Source: Prevotella sp. (GTDB lineage Bacteria; Bacteroidota; Bacteroidia; Bacteroidales; Bacteroidaceae). Taken from it: a stretch of 42,031 bases of DNA. The notes beneath the pieces are model-generated. The model did no database searches. It saw only the letters and a list, made by a program, of their open reading frames with translations, and was not told the DNA's origin. The stretch lies in assembly GCA_022775105.1 (NCBI GenBank), contig JALFIX010000160.1, positions 1 through 42,031 on the forward strand. Direction: 5' to 3'. This document shows positions 1-9,127 of the stretch, piece by piece. Within the stretch, counting starts at the first letter, position 1, and each line of letters begins with the position of its first letter. The translations under genes were made by a program, and so were the position numbers.

Positions 1-99
1 GAATCGTTAAATTCAAAGATGAAGGGATTCCGTTCTGAACTGAGAGGGGTACGAGATATGCCTTTCTTTATGTATCGTTGCGCCATGATATTTGGATAG
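1..99 (+). pseudogene. C-terminal end of an IS transposase, cut by the window edge
   Basis: Frame 1 is open from the first base to TAG at 97-99 and encodes about 32 residues. These include a run resembling FRSELRGVRDMPFFMYR, which looks like the extreme C-terminus of DDE transposases of the ISAon1/ISL3-like type common in Bacteroidales (recognised from memory, not searched). The rest of the gene is outside the window, so it may be intact or a remnant. Its direction is toward metK, and the 377 bp that follow would hold the right end of the element. Another family with a similar C-terminus is possible. Confidence 0.5.
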
Positions 100-393
100 T
101 CATGGTGCTAAGTCATCCACGGAGAATATCTACTGAGCCATCTACATTCAAACAGCATTTTGTCGTTGCAACGTTGTAATGGTATTTGGAAGGTGATGGC
201 GAAGGGGACGTTATTACCAAAAACAATGAAGGAATGGGGCTATAATGACTCCAGTGTAGCTCCAGTGTGACTCCAGTGAACTATTAAGGGGGAAAATCGT
301 GTATGAGCGAGGTGAGAGTGACGCAACATTAAAGTAAGATTGGAGGAAGCTGAATTAGATTTTCATATTATTAAAGAAAAAAAATGCAAAACA
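100..393. other. noncoding stretch between transposase end and metK promoter
   Basis: No convincing coding frame is present. The only structure I see is three copies of CTCCAGTG at 249-256, 260-267 and 271-278, spaced exactly 11 bp apart. The right end of the insertion sequence should lie here, but its terminal inverted repeat cannot be recognised without the left end. Confidence 0.5.
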
Positions 394-425
394 TTTGGTC
401 ATATCACGAATATTATGTAATTTTG
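394..425 (+). promoter_or_regulatory. predicted metK promoter
   Basis: TTTG at 394-397 and TAATTTTG at 418-425 are separated by 20 bp, matching the Bacteroidetes primary-sigma pattern (-33 TTTG, -7 TAnnTTTG). The start codon lies about 50 bp downstream. Confidence 0.7.
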
Positions 426-476
426 CACGCTAAATGAAAGATTGAAAGATTGTAAAATTTAAATTATTATAGTATT

Positions 477-1733
477 ATGTCATACCTATTCTCATCAGAG
501 TCAGTCTCTGAAGGACATCCCGACAAGGTGGCGGACCAGATTTCGGACGCTATCCTCGACCAGTTCCTGGCCTACGACGAAAAGGCACGTGTGGCTTGCG
601 AATCATTCGTGACCACCGGCCAGGTAGTGATAATGGGCGAAGTAAGCTCCAACGTGTATATCGACCTGCAGACTATCGCCCGAAATACAATCAAGCGCAT
701 CGGCTATACCAAGGCTGAATACCAGTTCGACGGCAACTCATGCGGAATACTCAGTGCGATACACGAACAGAGCGGCGACATCAACCGCGGCGTGGACAAC
801 GGCAACGAGGAAGAACAGGGTGCCGGCGACCAGGGAATGATGTTCGGTTATGCCACCAACGAGACGGAGAACTACATGCCCGTGTCGCTCGACCTCGCCC
901 ATCTCATTGTGAAAACCCTCGCCGACATACGCAAGGAGGGCAAAGAGATGACTTACTTGCGTCCCGACTCAAAGAGTCAGGTGACCGTGCAGTACAGCAA
1001 CGGCGGAGTGCCTGAGCGCATCGACACCATCGTGGTTTCCACTCAGCACGACGAGTTTGACGAGGACGAGAAGATGCTCGCCCGAATCAAGGACGACGTG
1101 ATCAACATACTCATGCCCCGTGTAAAACAGCAGATAAAGTCGGAGAAGGTGCTTGCGCTCTTCGGCGACGACATCAAATACTACGTCAATCCCACGGGCA
1201 AGTTTGTCATCGGAGGTCCCCATGGCGACACTGGTCTCACGGGACGCAAGATTATCGTGGATACCTACGGAGGCAAGGGCGCACACGGAGGAGGCGCATT
1301 CAGCGGCAAGGACTCGAGCAAGGTTGACCGCTCGGCTGCCTACGCTGCACGCCACATAGCCAAGAACATGGTGGCAGCGGGCGTGGCCGACGAGATGCTC
1401 GTGCAGATAAGCTATGCCATCGGCGTGGCAAAGCCCATGAACATCTACGTGAACACATACGGACGAAGCAACGTCAACATGAGCGACGGCGAGATTGCCG
1501 CAAAGATTGAGCAACTCTTCGACCTCAGGCCCAAGGCCATCGAGCGACAGCTGAAACTGCGCCAGCCGATGTACAGCGAGACTGCCGCATACGGCCACAT
1601 GGGACGCCAACCGCAGACCATCAGCAAGACATTCACCAGCCACTACCACGAGACGAAGACCATCGACGTGGAACTCTTCACATGGGAGAATCTGGATGCA
1701 GTTGACAAGATAAAGGACTGTTTTAAACTATAA
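477..1733 (+). CDS. metK: S-adenosylmethionine synthetase
   Basis: MetK joins methionine and ATP to make S-adenosylmethionine, the cytoplasmic methyl donor. The 418-residue product begins with the family's N-terminal ATP-binding motif GHPDK (residues 13-17). It also carries the central [11 protein letters not shown] signature and the glycine-rich P-loop-like [16 protein letters not shown] motif. The length is somewhat above the roughly 385 residues of enterobacterial MetK and is normal for Bacteroidetes. A strong promoter lies 50 bp upstream. The stop codon is immediately followed by the ATG of the next gene with no gap, suggesting one transcript through the DUF4271 gene and probably hemD. 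The assignment is secure. Confidence 0.98.
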   Translation: MSYLFSSESVSEGHPDKVADQISDAILDQFLAYDEKARVACESFVTTGQVVIMGEVSSNVYIDLQTIARNTIKRIGYTKAEYQFDGNSCGILSAIHEQSGDINRGVDNGNEEEQGAGDQGMMFGYATNETENYMPVSLDLAHLIVKTLADIRKEGKEMTYLRPDSKSQVTVQYSNGGVPERIDTIVVSTQHDEFDEDEKMLARIKDDVINILMPRVKQQIKSEKVLALFGDDIKYYVNPTGKFVIGGPHGDTGLTGRKIIVDTYGGKGAHGGGAFSGKDSSKVDRSAAYAARHIAKNMVAAGVADEMLVQISYAIGVAKPMNIYVNTYGRSNVNMSDGEIAAKIEQLFDLRPKAIERQLKLRQPMYSETAAYGHMGRQPQTISKTFTSHYHETKTIDVELFTWENLDAVDKIKDCFKL

Positions 1734-2768
1734 ATGACAATAAAGGATTCGACTATTGTAGCTACTGGGGAGAACGTGGTGATGCCAGAGACGGTGACCG
1801 AACCGGTGAAGACCTTCAAGCCACGCCACCCCTATCAGGTGCTCAGGACTCTGCCCAAGGACGCCACTCCTGCCCAGCAGGACTCTGCCATACAGGCCAC
1901 CTTCCAACCCAAGGAGGTGAGATACAGCGAGAGGCCTGACACGCTGCACCTGCCTGGATATGGCAAGGGCAAGAGCGCACTGGAGATAACCCCTCTGCCC
2001 AAGTACTACAAGGAGTCGTTCTTTGCGGGAGACTCCCTGTTTCACCCCGAGCGCAGTGCGGGAAGATATGGCGTGGCGGGGGAAACAGTGCCTTACACAG
2101 TAAGGGGCGACAGCTCCATGTCGCTCATACTGTTCTTGGGATTCATCATAATGGTGATATCGGCATCGGGTTCGCGCAGCTTCATCCTGAAACAGCTGAA
2201 GAGTATCTTCTACGTGCCAAAGAACCTCAGCACGGCTTTCAGTGAGACAAGTTCCGAAATGAGATTCCAGATATTCATGGTGGTGCTCACAAGCCTTCTC
2301 TACTCAATCATCTTCCTGTACTATTGCACAAGATACGTGAGCGACACCCTCATCATCGACTCCCACTATCAGCTCACGGCGATATTCCTCGGAATGACGC
2401 TTGCCTACTTCATATCCAAGACCATGGTGTCAATGGCAGTGAACTGGGCCTTCTTCGGTATGAAAAAATCATTACAGTGGATAAAGGTTTCCTCCTTCCT
2501 CATCACCTCCGAGGGGATGTTGCTATTCCCAGTAGTGCTACTTTTGTCATTCTTCAACATGAATGTTAAATCAGCTTTAATAAGTGTATTAATTATACTC
2601 GTTTTAGTTAAATCTCTCACATTTTTCAAGTCCTATCTTATCTTTTTTCGCCGAAAAGGCTATTTTCTGCAAAATATTTTGTACTTTTGTGCCCTGGAAA
2701 TAGTGCCACTTGCCGCTTTTTGGGGTTTCGTGGACATGATGAGTAATTATTTGAAAATAAATTTTTAG
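1734..2768 (+). CDS. DUF4271-type integral membrane protein
   Basis: The function is unknown. This 344-residue protein has a soluble, proline- and charge-rich N-terminal half (about residues 1-125) and six likely membrane segments at roughly 128-144, 179-198, 212-238, 258-275, 281-305 and 313-336. It matches the Bacteroidetes-restricted DUF4271 pattern, recognised by architecture and by its position directly before hemD, a conserved arrangement in the phylum. It abuts metK without a gap and ends 7 bp before hemD, so translation is probably coupled. Base use becomes AT-richer over the last 250 bp. A TAnnTTTG box at 2682-2689 may be an internal promoter for hemD. Confidence 0.75.
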   Translation: MTIKDSTIVATGENVVMPETVTEPVKTFKPRHPYQVLRTLPKDATPAQQDSAIQATFQPKEVRYSERPDTLHLPGYGKGKSALEITPLPKYYKESFFAGDSLFHPERSAGRYGVAGETVPYTVRGDSSMSLILFLGFIIMVISASGSRSFILKQLKSIFYVPKNLSTAFSETSSEMRFQIFMVVLTSLLYSIIFLYYCTRYVSDTLIIDSHYQLTAIFLGMTLAYFISKTMVSMAVNWAFFGMKKSLQWIKVSSFLITSEGMLLFPVVLLLSFFNMNVKSALISVLIILVLVKSLTFFKSYLIFFRRKGYFLQNILYFCALEIVPLAAFWGFVDMMSNYLKINF

Positions 2769-2775
2769 GACACCA

Positions 2776-3534
2776 ATGATTAAGAAGATTTTGGTATCAC
2801 AACCCAAACCCACGAGTGAGAAGTCACCGTATTTTGACATTGCAGAAAAGTTGGAGGTGGAATTCATATTCCGCCCGTTCATCAAGGTTGAAGGACTTTC
2901 ATCCAAGGAATTCCGCCAGCAGAAGGTTAGCTTGCCCGAATACACGGCCATCGTCTTCACGTCAAGACATGCCATCGACAATTTCTTCCTTTTGGCTAAG
3001 GAACTGAGGTACAACATCCCTGAGGACTTAAAGTACTTCTGTGTAACTGAAACAATTGCGCTGTACATACAGAAATATGTGCAGTACCGCAAGCGCAAGG
3101 TGTTCTTTGGCAACACAGGAAAAATCGTCGATATGCTGCCGTGCATGGCCAAGCACAAGAACGAGAAGTATCTCGTGCCACTGAGCGACGTACACAACGA
3201 CGACGTGAAGACACTGCTCGACAGCAAGAAGCTCAACCATACGGAGTGCGTGATGTATCGCACGGTGAGCAACGACTTCACGCCGGAAGAGGTGAAGAAC
3301 TTCGACTACGACATGCTCGTATTCTTCAGTCCTTCAGGTATCGACGCACTGATGAAGAACTTCCCTGACTTCCCCGTCACCCACAAGGATGTGGCTATAG
3401 CAACATTCGGTCCTGCCACTGCCAAGGCCGCAAAGGATGCCGGATTGCAACTCGACCTTGAGGCTCCAACGGAGAAATATCCCTCGATGACCGGTGCGCT
3501 GCAGCACTATCTCATCATCAACGGTGACGACTGA
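2776..3534 (+). CDS. hemD: uroporphyrinogen-III synthase
   Basis: HemD closes linear hydroxymethylbilane into uroporphyrinogen III, the branch point to heme, siroheme and corrinoids. The 252-residue product has the two-lobed HemD layout. The first lobe has VFTSRHAIDNF around residues 57-67. The second has VFFSPSGIDAL, and near the C-terminus comes IATFGPATAKAAKDAG, the usual substrate-cleft region. HemD sequences diverge strongly, so the call rests on these patterns and on the conserved DUF4271-hemD-rnpA neighbourhood. The ATG lies 7 bp after the preceding stop codon. No other heme gene is in the window. Confidence 0.88.
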   Translation: MIKKILVSQPKPTSEKSPYFDIAEKLEVEFIFRPFIKVEGLSSKEFRQQKVSLPEYTAIVFTSRHAIDNFFLLAKELRYNIPEDLKYFCVTETIALYIQKYVQYRKRKVFFGNTGKIVDMLPCMAKHKNEKYLVPLSDVHNDDVKTLLDSKKLNHTECVMYRTVSNDFTPEEVKNFDYDMLVFFSPSGIDALMKNFPDFPVTHKDVAIATFGPATAKAAKDAGLQLDLEAPTEKYPSMTGALQHYLIINGDD

Positions 3535-3586
3535 TTCACCTTATTATATTTAAAAGACAACGATTTACTGTTGGAATCATATTGAT

Positions 3587-4054
3587 ATGAATCTCCGTGG
3601 CAATACCTTAGGCATGAAGGAGCGCATAAAGAGCAAGAAACAGCTCGAAGCTCTCTTCAGCGGTGGAGGCAGCCATTCAATGGTAGCCTTCCCACTGAGG
3701 TTAGTGTATATGACTACTCATGACACCTCCTCTACCGCCCCAATGCTCATGGTATCTGTATCAAAACGACACTTCAAGCACGCGGTGGATCGCAATAGGG
3801 CGAAAAGACAGATGAGGGAGGCTTACCGCCTTAACAAGCATATCCTCGCCCCCGCAATGGAAAAAATGAGGGGGAAGACACTGAGCATAGCTTTCATCTG
3901 GCTTGCCGATACGCCCCAACCGACGGGGAAAGTGCAGAAAAGCATGGTGAACCTGCTGACAAGGCTCAGCGAAAAAGAGGGAAGGGAAAGAACTGACGAA
4001 AAAGCGGGAGGCAATGTACCGAACGAAAAAGCGGGAGGCGAAGCCACATGCTGA
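3587..4054 (+). CDS. rnpA: ribonuclease P protein component
   Basis: RnpA is the basic protein subunit that helps the RNase P ribozyme process tRNA 5' ends. The family signature is clear at residues 62-82, with the RNR helix pattern [20 protein letters not shown]. The N-terminal part [13 protein letters not shown] matches the usual start of the fold, so the ATG at 3587 is preferred over the internal one at 3614. At 155 residues it is longer than typical (about 115-130). The extra length is a low-complexity tail in which a 17-bp direct repeat (3996-4012 and 4023-4039) encodes EKAGG twice. Its 3' end overlaps yidD by 7 bp. Confidence 0.95.
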   Translation: MNLRGNTLGMKERIKSKKQLEALFSGGGSHSMVAFPLRLVYMTTHDTSSTAPMLMVSVSKRHFKHAVDRNRAKRQMREAYRLNKHILAPAMEKMRGKTLSIAFIWLADTPQPTGKVQKSMVNLLTRLSEKEGRERTDEKAGGNVPNEKAGGEATC

Positions 4055-4281
4055 AAATTATATCAAAGGCTTTCACATGGCTCTTGTGTCTGCCAATACT
4101 GTTCTATCAGTACTGCATCACCCCATACACTCCCCCATCCTGCCGCTTCACCCCCACCTGCTCGGAATATGCAAGACAGGCACTGGTGAAACACGGTCCC
4201 GTCAAGGGCCTCGCCCTCGCGATATGGCGCATCCTGAGATGCAACCCCTGGGGAGGCAGCGGGTATGACCCCGTTCCTTGA
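4048..4281 (+). CDS. yidD: YidD membrane-protein insertion efficiency factor
   Basis: This small 77-residue protein is thought to assist YidC-dependent insertion of inner-membrane proteins. The family hallmarks are all present: an N-terminal hydrophobic amphipathic segment, [12 protein letters not shown] in the middle with its cysteines, and [14 protein letters not shown] at the C-terminus. The start codon lies inside the end of rnpA, so the two are translationally coupled, as in many bacteria. In most phyla yidC and rpmH sit next to this pair, but here tyrS follows instead. Confidence 0.95.
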   Translation: MLKIISKAFTWLLCLPILFYQYCITPYTPPSCRFTPTCSEYARQALVKHGPVKGLALAIWRILRCNPWGGSGYDPVP

Positions 4282-4284
4282 AAA

Positions 4285-4342
4285 TGAAGAGTGATGAGTG
4301 AAGAATGAAGAGTGAAAAATGAAGAATGAAGAATGAAAATAT
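4285..4342 (+). repeat. purine-rich GAATGAA-type heptamer array between yidD and tyrS
   Basis: The whole yidD-tyrS spacer is made of near-repeats of GAAGAATGAAGAGTGAA-like units with no other content. The purine strand is the sense strand of both neighbouring genes. The same array type recurs at several other junctions in the window (see 17876-17922, 18628-18664, 32690-32708). Confidence 0.8.
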
Positions 4343-5638
4343 ATGAAAAACTTTATTGAAGAACTGAAATGGCGCGGATTGCTCGCGCAGATAATGCCCG
4401 GAACAGAGGAACTGCTCCAGAAGGAAATGGTGACGGCATACTTGGGTACCGACCCTACAGCCGACTCACTCCACATTGGACACCTCTGCGGTATCATGAT
4501 GCTCAGGCATCTGCAACGTTGCGGCCACAAGCCCATTATCCTTGTAGGCGGCGCAACTGGTATGATTGGCGACCCGTCGGGAAAAAGCCAGGAACGCAAT
4601 CTCTTGGATGACAAGACTCTATACCACAACCAGGAATGTATAAAGGCTCAGGTGGCCAAGTTCCTCGACTTCGACACCGACGCTCCCAACAAGGCCGAGA
4701 TGGTGAACAACTACGACTGGATGAAGGACTTCACCTTCCTCGATTTCGCACGCGAGGTGGGTAAGCACATCACCGTCAACTACATGATGGCAAAGGAGAG
4801 CGTACAGCAGCGACTCAACGGAACAGCTCGCGACGGTCTCTCATTCACCGAGTTCACCTACCAGCTGCTCCAGGGTTATGACTTCCTGTACTTATATAAG
4901 AACAAAAACTGCAAGCTGCAGTTGGGAGGCAACGACCAGTGGGGCAACATGACCACGGGTACCGAGCTTATCCGCCGCACCTTGGGCAACGAGGTGGAGA
5001 CATACGCCCTCACCTGTCCGCTCATCACCAAGGCTGACGGAAAAAAATTCGGCAAGACCGAAAGCGGTAATATCTGGCTCGACCCGAAGCGCACCACACC
5101 TTACAAGTTCTACCAGTTCTGGCTCAACGTCAGCGACGACGACGCAGAGCGCTACATCAAGATATTCACAAGCCTTGAGAAGGAAACCATCGACGCCCTC
5201 GTTGAGGAGCACAAGCAGGATCCCGGAAGACGAGTGCTGCAGAAGCGACTGGCTGAGGAGACAACCACCCTCGTACACTCCAAGGAGGCTCTCGACGCTG
5301 CCATCGAGGCAAGCGGCATCCTCTTTGGCAAATCCACCAAGGAGAGCCTGCTGAAACTCGATGAGCAGACCTTCCTCGACATCTTCGACGGTGTGCCTCA
5401 ATACACCATCTCACGCGACCAGCTCAACCAGCCCGCTGTAGAAATCCTTACACAGGCAGCACCGGTTTTCGCCAGCAAGGGCGAGATGAGAAAACTTGAT
5501 CAGGGTGGCGGTGTGTCGCTCAACAAGGAGAAGCTGTCAGCCTTCGACCGTGTCCTCACAGAGGAAGACCTGATTGACGGAAAGTATCTTTTAGCTCAAA
5601 AAGGCAAGAAAAACTACTTCCTTTTGACCGTAAAATAA
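4343..5638 (+). CDS. tyrS: tyrosyl-tRNA synthetase
   Basis: TyrS charges tRNA-Tyr with tyrosine in the cytoplasm. The 431-residue protein shows the class I HIGH motif as HIGH at residues 44-47 and the second ATP-binding loop as KFGKT near residues 233-238. [11 protein letters not shown], typical of the tyrosine pocket, is also present. The C-terminal part (about residues 350-431) resembles the S4 RNA-binding domain of bacterial TyrS. Length is normal for the bacterial form. The start follows the heptamer array directly. No clear promoter or terminator was seen around it, so it may be transcribed with the upstream genes. Confidence 0.97.
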   Translation: MKNFIEELKWRGLLAQIMPGTEELLQKEMVTAYLGTDPTADSLHIGHLCGIMMLRHLQRCGHKPIILVGGATGMIGDPSGKSQERNLLDDKTLYHNQECIKAQVAKFLDFDTDAPNKAEMVNNYDWMKDFTFLDFAREVGKHITVNYMMAKESVQQRLNGTARDGLSFTEFTYQLLQGYDFLYLYKNKNCKLQLGGNDQWGNMTTGTELIRRTLGNEVETYALTCPLITKADGKKFGKTESGNIWLDPKRTTPYKFYQFWLNVSDDDAERYIKIFTSLEKETIDALVEEHKQDPGRRVLQKRLAEETTTLVHSKEALDAAIEASGILFGKSTKESLLKLDEQTFLDIFDGVPQYTISRDQLNQPAVEILTQAAPVFASKGEMRKLDQGGGVSLNKEKLSAFDRVLTEEDLIDGKYLLAQKGKKNYFLLTVK

Positions 5639-5665
5639 AAAAAACGCTAAATATCGGTGCAAAAA

Positions 5666-5697
5666 TTTGGTAATGCCAAAAAATTGCATTACCTTTG
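5666..5697 (+). promoter_or_regulatory. predicted promoter of tRNA-Gln
   Basis: TTTG at 5666-5669 and TACCTTTG at 5690-5697 are spaced by 20 bp, a near-ideal Bacteroidetes promoter. The tRNA begins 18 bp after the -7 box. Confidence 0.75.
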
Positions 5698-5715
5698 CAC
5701 CGGTAATTAGGAAAT

Positions 5716-5786
5716 TGGACCATGGTGTAATGGTAACACTACAGGTTTTGGTTCTGTCATTATGGGTTCGAGTCCCGTTGGTCCAA
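5716..5786 (+). tRNA. tRNA-Gln (anticodon TTG)
   Basis: The acceptor stem pairs TGGACCA (5716-5722) with TGGTCCA (5779-5785), leaving A5786 as discriminator. The anticodon stem ACAGG/TCTGT encloses the loop TTTTGGT, giving anticodon TTG. The T arm contains GGTTCGAGTCC. The CCA end is not encoded. It lies 50 bp before kduI, with no obvious second promoter between them. Confidence 0.95.
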
Positions 5787-5836
5787 CAACTTAATTTCAA
5801 CTATTCCACATTCAAAAAAACAAACTTAAAGTAATT

Positions 5837-6682
5837 ATGAAAACAAATTATGAGATTCGCTATGCGGCTCATCCCGAAGACGCAAAGCAGTATGACACCA
5901 CGAGAATCCGCCGTGACTTCCTCATTGAAACAGTATTCGCAGCCGACGAGGTGAACATGGTTTATTCCATGTACGACCGTATGGTTGTAGGTGGAGCAAT
6001 GCCTGTTGCCGAAGAGCTTAAGCTCGAGGCCATCGACCCGCTCAAGGCTGAATACTTCACCACACGCCGCGAAATCGGTATCTTCAACGTGGGTGAGGGT
6101 GAGGGTATCGTGAAGGTTGGCGACGAGACCTACGAGCTGGCCTTCAAGGAGGCTCTGTATATCGGACGTGGCGACCGCGACGTTGTCTTTGCAAGCAAGG
6201 ACGGAAGCAAGCCCGCCAAATTCTATTTCAACAGTACAACCGCCCACAAGGAATATCCCTGCAAGAAAATTACCAAGGCTGATGCCGTTGTGGCTCACAT
6301 GGGTTCGCTCGAAATGAGCAACGAGCGCAACATCAACAAGATGATTGTCAACCAGGTATTGCCTACTTGCCAGCTGCAGATGGGTATGACAGAGCTTGCC
6401 ACTGGTAGCGTATGGAACACTATGCCGGCTCACGTCCACAGCCGCCGTATGGAGGCTTATTTCTACTTCGAGGTACCTGAGGACCAGGCTGTTTGCCACT
6501 TCATGGGTGAGGTGAACGAGACTCGTCACATCTGGATGAAGGGCGACCAGGCAGTACTTTCTCCCGAATGGAGCATCCACTCTGCCGCCGCTACCCACAA
6601 CTACACCTTTATCTGGGGTATGGGAGGCGAAAACCTCGACTACGGCGACCAGGACTTCTCTCTGATTACGGACCTGAAGTAA
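5837..6682 (+). CDS. kduI: 5-dehydro-4-deoxy-D-glucuronate isomerase
   Basis: KduI converts 5-keto-4-deoxyuronate, the open form of the unsaturated uronate released by pectin and glycosaminoglycan lyases, to 3-deoxy-D-glycero-2,5-hexodiulosonate. The 281-residue product has the normal family length. It carries the cupin metal site around residues 196-206 ([16 protein letters not shown], with two histidines and a glutamate). It is followed by kduD, the next enzyme of the route, after a 117-bp gap containing an inverted repeat. The closest promoter I can see is that of tRNA-Gln upstream. Confidence 0.97.
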   Translation: MKTNYEIRYAAHPEDAKQYDTTRIRRDFLIETVFAADEVNMVYSMYDRMVVGGAMPVAEELKLEAIDPLKAEYFTTRREIGIFNVGEGEGIVKVGDETYELAFKEALYIGRGDRDVVFASKDGSKPAKFYFNSTTAHKEYPCKKITKADAVVAHMGSLEMSNERNINKMIVNQVLPTCQLQMGMTELATGSVWNTMPAHVHSRRMEAYFYFEVPEDQAVCHFMGEVNETRHIWMKGDQAVLSPEWSIHSAAATHNYTFIWGMGGENLDYGDQDFSLITDLK

Positions 6683-6699
6683 ATAGGAATTATGATTGA

Positions 6700-6781
6700 A
6701 ACACAGAGACACAGAGTTACAGAGGTGATTTTTATAAGTTTTTTGAAGATACAGAGAATTAAAACTCCGTGACTCTGTGTT
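6700..6781. repeat. inverted repeat element between kduI and kduD
   Basis: A 19-bp arm at 6700-6718 (AACACAGAGACACAGAGTT) pairs with 6763-6781 at 17 of 19 positions, with a 44-bp AT-rich interior. The arm sequence resembles the ends of the element at 13526-13700, where G is replaced by A at several positions. Confidence 0.75.
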
Positions 6782-6799
6782 AAATAATAAATTAAAGAG

Positions 6800-7603
6800 A
6801 TGGATACATTCAGCAAAAGATTCTCACTTGAGGGCAAGGTAGCCCTCGTGACAGGAGCAGCATACGGAATTGGATTCGCCATTGCCGAGGCTTATGCCAT
6901 GGCAGGCGCCAAGATTGCATTCAACTGCCGCGGTCAGCATCATCTTGACCAGGCTCTCGCCGACTATAAGGCAAAGGGCATAGACGCAAAGGGATATATA
7001 TGCGACGTGACAAATGAGGAAGACGTGAAGAAGATGGTGGCAGACATCGAGAATGAATTGGGCACTATCGACATCCTCGTGAACAACGCCGGTATCATCA
7101 AGCGCATACCGATGACTGAAATGTCAGTTGAGGAGTTCCGTCAGGTAATCGACATCGACCTCAACGCTCCCTTCATCATGTCGAAGGCAGTCATCCCCGG
7201 AATGATAAAGAAGGGACACGGCAAGATTATCAACATCTGCTCGATGATGAGCGAATTAGGTCGCGAGACAGTGTCTGCATACGCAGCAGCCAAGGGAGGA
7301 CTGAAAATGCTCACACGCAACATCTGCTCGGAGTTTGGCGAGCACAACATCCAGTGCAACGGTATAGGTCCTGGCTACATTGCCACACCTCAGACAGCTC
7401 CTCTGCGCGAACTGCAGGCAGACGGTAGCCGCCATCCGTTCGACAGATTCATTATTTCAAAAACTCCCGCCGCAAGATGGGGAACTCCCGACGACCTTAT
7501 GGGTCCCGCCGTGTTCCTCGCCTCCGATGCGTCAGACTTTGTCAACGGACACATTCTGTATGTTGACGGTGGTATTTTGGCTTACATCGGCAAGCAACCA
7601 TAA
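6800..7603 (+). CDS. kduD: 2-deoxy-D-gluconate / 2-keto-3-deoxygluconate 3-dehydrogenase
   Basis: KduD is the short-chain dehydrogenase that reduces the KduI product to 2-keto-3-deoxygluconate, which then enters central metabolism through KdgK and KDPG aldolase (not in this window). The 267-residue protein has the cofactor motif TGAAYGIG at residues 18-25, NNAG near 95-98, and the catalytic S148, Y161 and K165 in the YxxxK arrangement. Family and context with kduI support this function over a generic SDR such as gluconate 5-dehydrogenase, which has very similar sequence. A bidirectional terminator follows. Confidence 0.92.
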   Translation: MDTFSKRFSLEGKVALVTGAAYGIGFAIAEAYAMAGAKIAFNCRGQHHLDQALADYKAKGIDAKGYICDVTNEEDVKKMVADIENELGTIDILVNNAGIIKRIPMTEMSVEEFRQVIDIDLNAPFIMSKAVIPGMIKKGHGKIINICSMMSELGRETVSAYAAAKGGLKMLTRNICSEFGEHNIQCNGIGPGYIATPQTAPLRELQADGSRHPFDRFIISKTPAARWGTPDDLMGPAVFLASDASDFVNGHILYVDGGILAYIGKQP

Positions 7604-7623
7604 TAATAAAAAAGTGAATAAAT

Positions 7624-7667
7624 AAAAAAAGAGTGAGAAGCGGAAAGCGTTTCTCACTCTTTTTTAT
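7624..7667. terminator. bidirectional intrinsic terminator between kduD and HU
   Basis: AGAGTGAGAA (7630-7639) pairs with TTCTCACTCT (7651-7660). The stem extends inward by three more pairs to a small GAAAG loop and is flanked by A-runs on the left and T-runs on the right. It can terminate both kduD (+) and the convergent HU gene (-). Confidence 0.9.
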
Positions 7668-7684
7668 TTACAATTTATCCGGTT

Positions 7685-7957
7685 TTAATTCAGGGAATCA
7701 GCAAGGTCGGCACCAGCCTTGAACTTGATGACCTTCTTTGCGGCAATCTGAATCTTCTCTTTTGTCAGCGGATTGATACCTTCACGGGCAGGACGCTCGC
7801 CTACACTGAATGTTCCGAAACCTACGAGCGAAATCTTGTCGCCAGCCTTGAGAGCGTCCTTCAATGCTACGATGGTAGCCTCAAGAGCTTTCTTAGAAGC
7901 ATCCTTACTCAGGCCTGAACCTGCTGCGATTTTCTCAATTAATTCTGTTTTGTTCAT
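7685..7957 (-). CDS. HU family DNA-binding protein
   Basis: This is a histone-like dimeric protein that bends and compacts DNA. The 90-residue product has the classical HU length and order: MNKTELIEKIAAGSGLSK at the start, GDKISLVGFGTFSV in the middle, and the ERPAREGINPLTKE arm that enters the minor groove. It stands alone between convergent and divergent neighbours, with its own terminator and a predicted promoter at 8012-8019. Bacteroidetes carry several HU paralogues, so no specific symbol is given. Confidence 0.95.
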   Translation of the reverse strand: MNKTELIEKIAAGSGLSKDASKKALEATIVALKDALKAGDKISLVGFGTFSVGERPAREGINPLTKEKIQIAAKKVIKFKAGADLADSLN

Positions 7958-8011
7958 AACTTAATTACTTTTATTGATGATTATAATACTTATGTTCTCA
8001 GTTTTTCAGTG

Positions 8012-8019
8012 CAAATATA
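8012..8019 (-). promoter_or_regulatory. predicted -7 box of the HU gene
   Basis: On the minus strand the sequence reads TATATTTG, a full TAnnTTTG match. A GTTG at 8040-8043 sits 20 bp further upstream as an imperfect -33 box. Confidence 0.55.
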
Positions 8020-8124
8020 GGGCAAAGAATTTATAAAAGCAACAAAAAAGCAAAAAAAATCTTGTTTTTATTGTTTTTTTTATCTATTAAGCGGAAATAA
8101 TGCCGTTTTTGCGGGAATTTTTAG

Positions 8125-8132
8125 TAATTTTG
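8125..8132 (+). promoter_or_regulatory. predicted -7 box of the rhomboid gene
   Basis: TAATTTTG matches TAnnTTTG; no good -33 box is found at the expected distance. Transcription from here would begin just before 8144, which favours the ATG at 8186 over the GTG at 8144 as the start. Confidence 0.55.
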
Positions 8133-8185
8133 CGGCCGAAATAGTGGTTAAACATAACATAAACAAGAAGAAAAAGAAAAGTAAT

Positions 8186-9127
8186 ATGCGCAACATTCCC
8201 ATAGTGACGAAAAATTTGCTGATTATCAACATCATCGCCTTTCTTGCCACAATGATGTTGGAAGCTGGTGGTGTGGATCTCAACTCCATGCTTGGTCTTC
8301 ACTTCTTTATGGCAAGTGATTTTCAGGTGTGGCAGTTAGTCACATACATGTTCCTGCACGCCGGATTCACCCACATCCTTTTCAATATGTTTGCCCTGTG
8401 GATGTTCGGCGTGGTCATCGAAAATGTATGGGGACCGAAGAAATTCCTATTTTATTACATTTCATGCGGCGTGGGAGCTGGTATAATGCAGGAGATTGCC
8501 CAGTTCTTCTCGTTCTACTTCATGATTAAGGGTCAGGACCCGAGCATCGGTATGCTACAGCTTTTCGAGGTGGGACACCAGCTCTCGGGACAACTCAATA
8601 TGTGGACAACGATAGGTGCTTCGGGAGCGGTGTATTCAATCCTGTTGGCATTCGGTATGATATTCCCCAACGAGCGCATCTTCATCTTCCCTCTGCCAAT
8701 ACCTATCAAGGCTAAGTGGTTTGTGATGATTTACGTGGCTATCGAGCTGTTCTCTGCCGTCGGTACTCCCGGTGACAACGTGGCTCACATGGCTCACCTT
8801 GGAGGCATGCTCTTCGGTTTCCTCATGATACGCTATTGGAACAACCATCCCTCGGGCAACGGCTATGGCAGAAGCAAGGGGAGGGAATTCTTCGAGAACC
8901 TCAAGCGCAACTTCGACCGCCGCTCAGGTAAATCTGAAAACTCGGGATTTTCCAACATGCACGTGCATAAAGGAGGCGCTAAGGAAAGCGACTGGCAATA
9001 TAACGAGCGCAAGAAAAAGAACCAGGAAGAGGTTGACCGCATACTCGACAAGATTAGGCGCAGCGGATATGACAGCCTTACCAAGGAAGAAAAGCAAACC
9101 CTCTTCGACAGTAGCCAAGACAGATGA
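8186..9127 (+). CDS. rhomboid family intramembrane serine protease
   Basis: Rhomboids cleave membrane proteins within the bilayer using a Ser-His dyad. With the ATG at 8186 the product has 313 residues. There are about six membrane segments in the first 220 residues. The nucleophile motif GASGAVYS has Ser near position 146, and the second catalytic motif HMAHLGGMLFG has His near 204. The C-terminal 80-90 residues are hydrophilic, highly charged and probably cytosolic. An upstream GTG at 8144 would add 14 lysine-rich residues but lies too close to the predicted promoter. The gene overlaps the next one by 4 bp (ATGA), so the two are coupled. Confidence 0.92.
   Translation: MRNIPIVTKNLLIINIIAFLATMMLEAGGVDLNSMLGLHFFMASDFQVWQLVTYMFLHAGFTHILFNMFALWMFGVVIENVWGPKKFLFYYISCGVGAGIMQEIAQFFSFYFMIKGQDPSIGMLQLFEVGHQLSGQLNMWTTIGASGAVYSILLAFGMIFPNERIFIFPLPIPIKAKWFVMIYVAIELFSAVGTPGDNVAHMAHLGGMLFGFLMIRYWNNHPSGNGYGRSKGREFFENLKRNFDRRSGKSENSGFSNMHVHKGGAKESDWQYNERKKKNQEEVDRILDKIRRSGYDSLTKEEKQTLFDSSQDR

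Noticed and set aside
969..1649. 226-codon open frame antisense to metK
   Set aside because: It is a shadow of a clearly functional gene, with no family features and a composition dictated by the metK codons.
5716..5836. tRNA-Gln as an integration site of a mobile element
   Set aside because: No integrase gene follows, and I saw no repeat of the tRNA 3' end downstream.
5801..6712. 303-codon open frame antisense to kduI
   Set aside because: It mirrors the kduI coding sequence; no promoter or known domain was seen.
8144..8185. GTG start for the rhomboid protease
   Set aside because: It lies only about 12 bp from the predicted -7 box and adds a lysine-rich stretch without family support.
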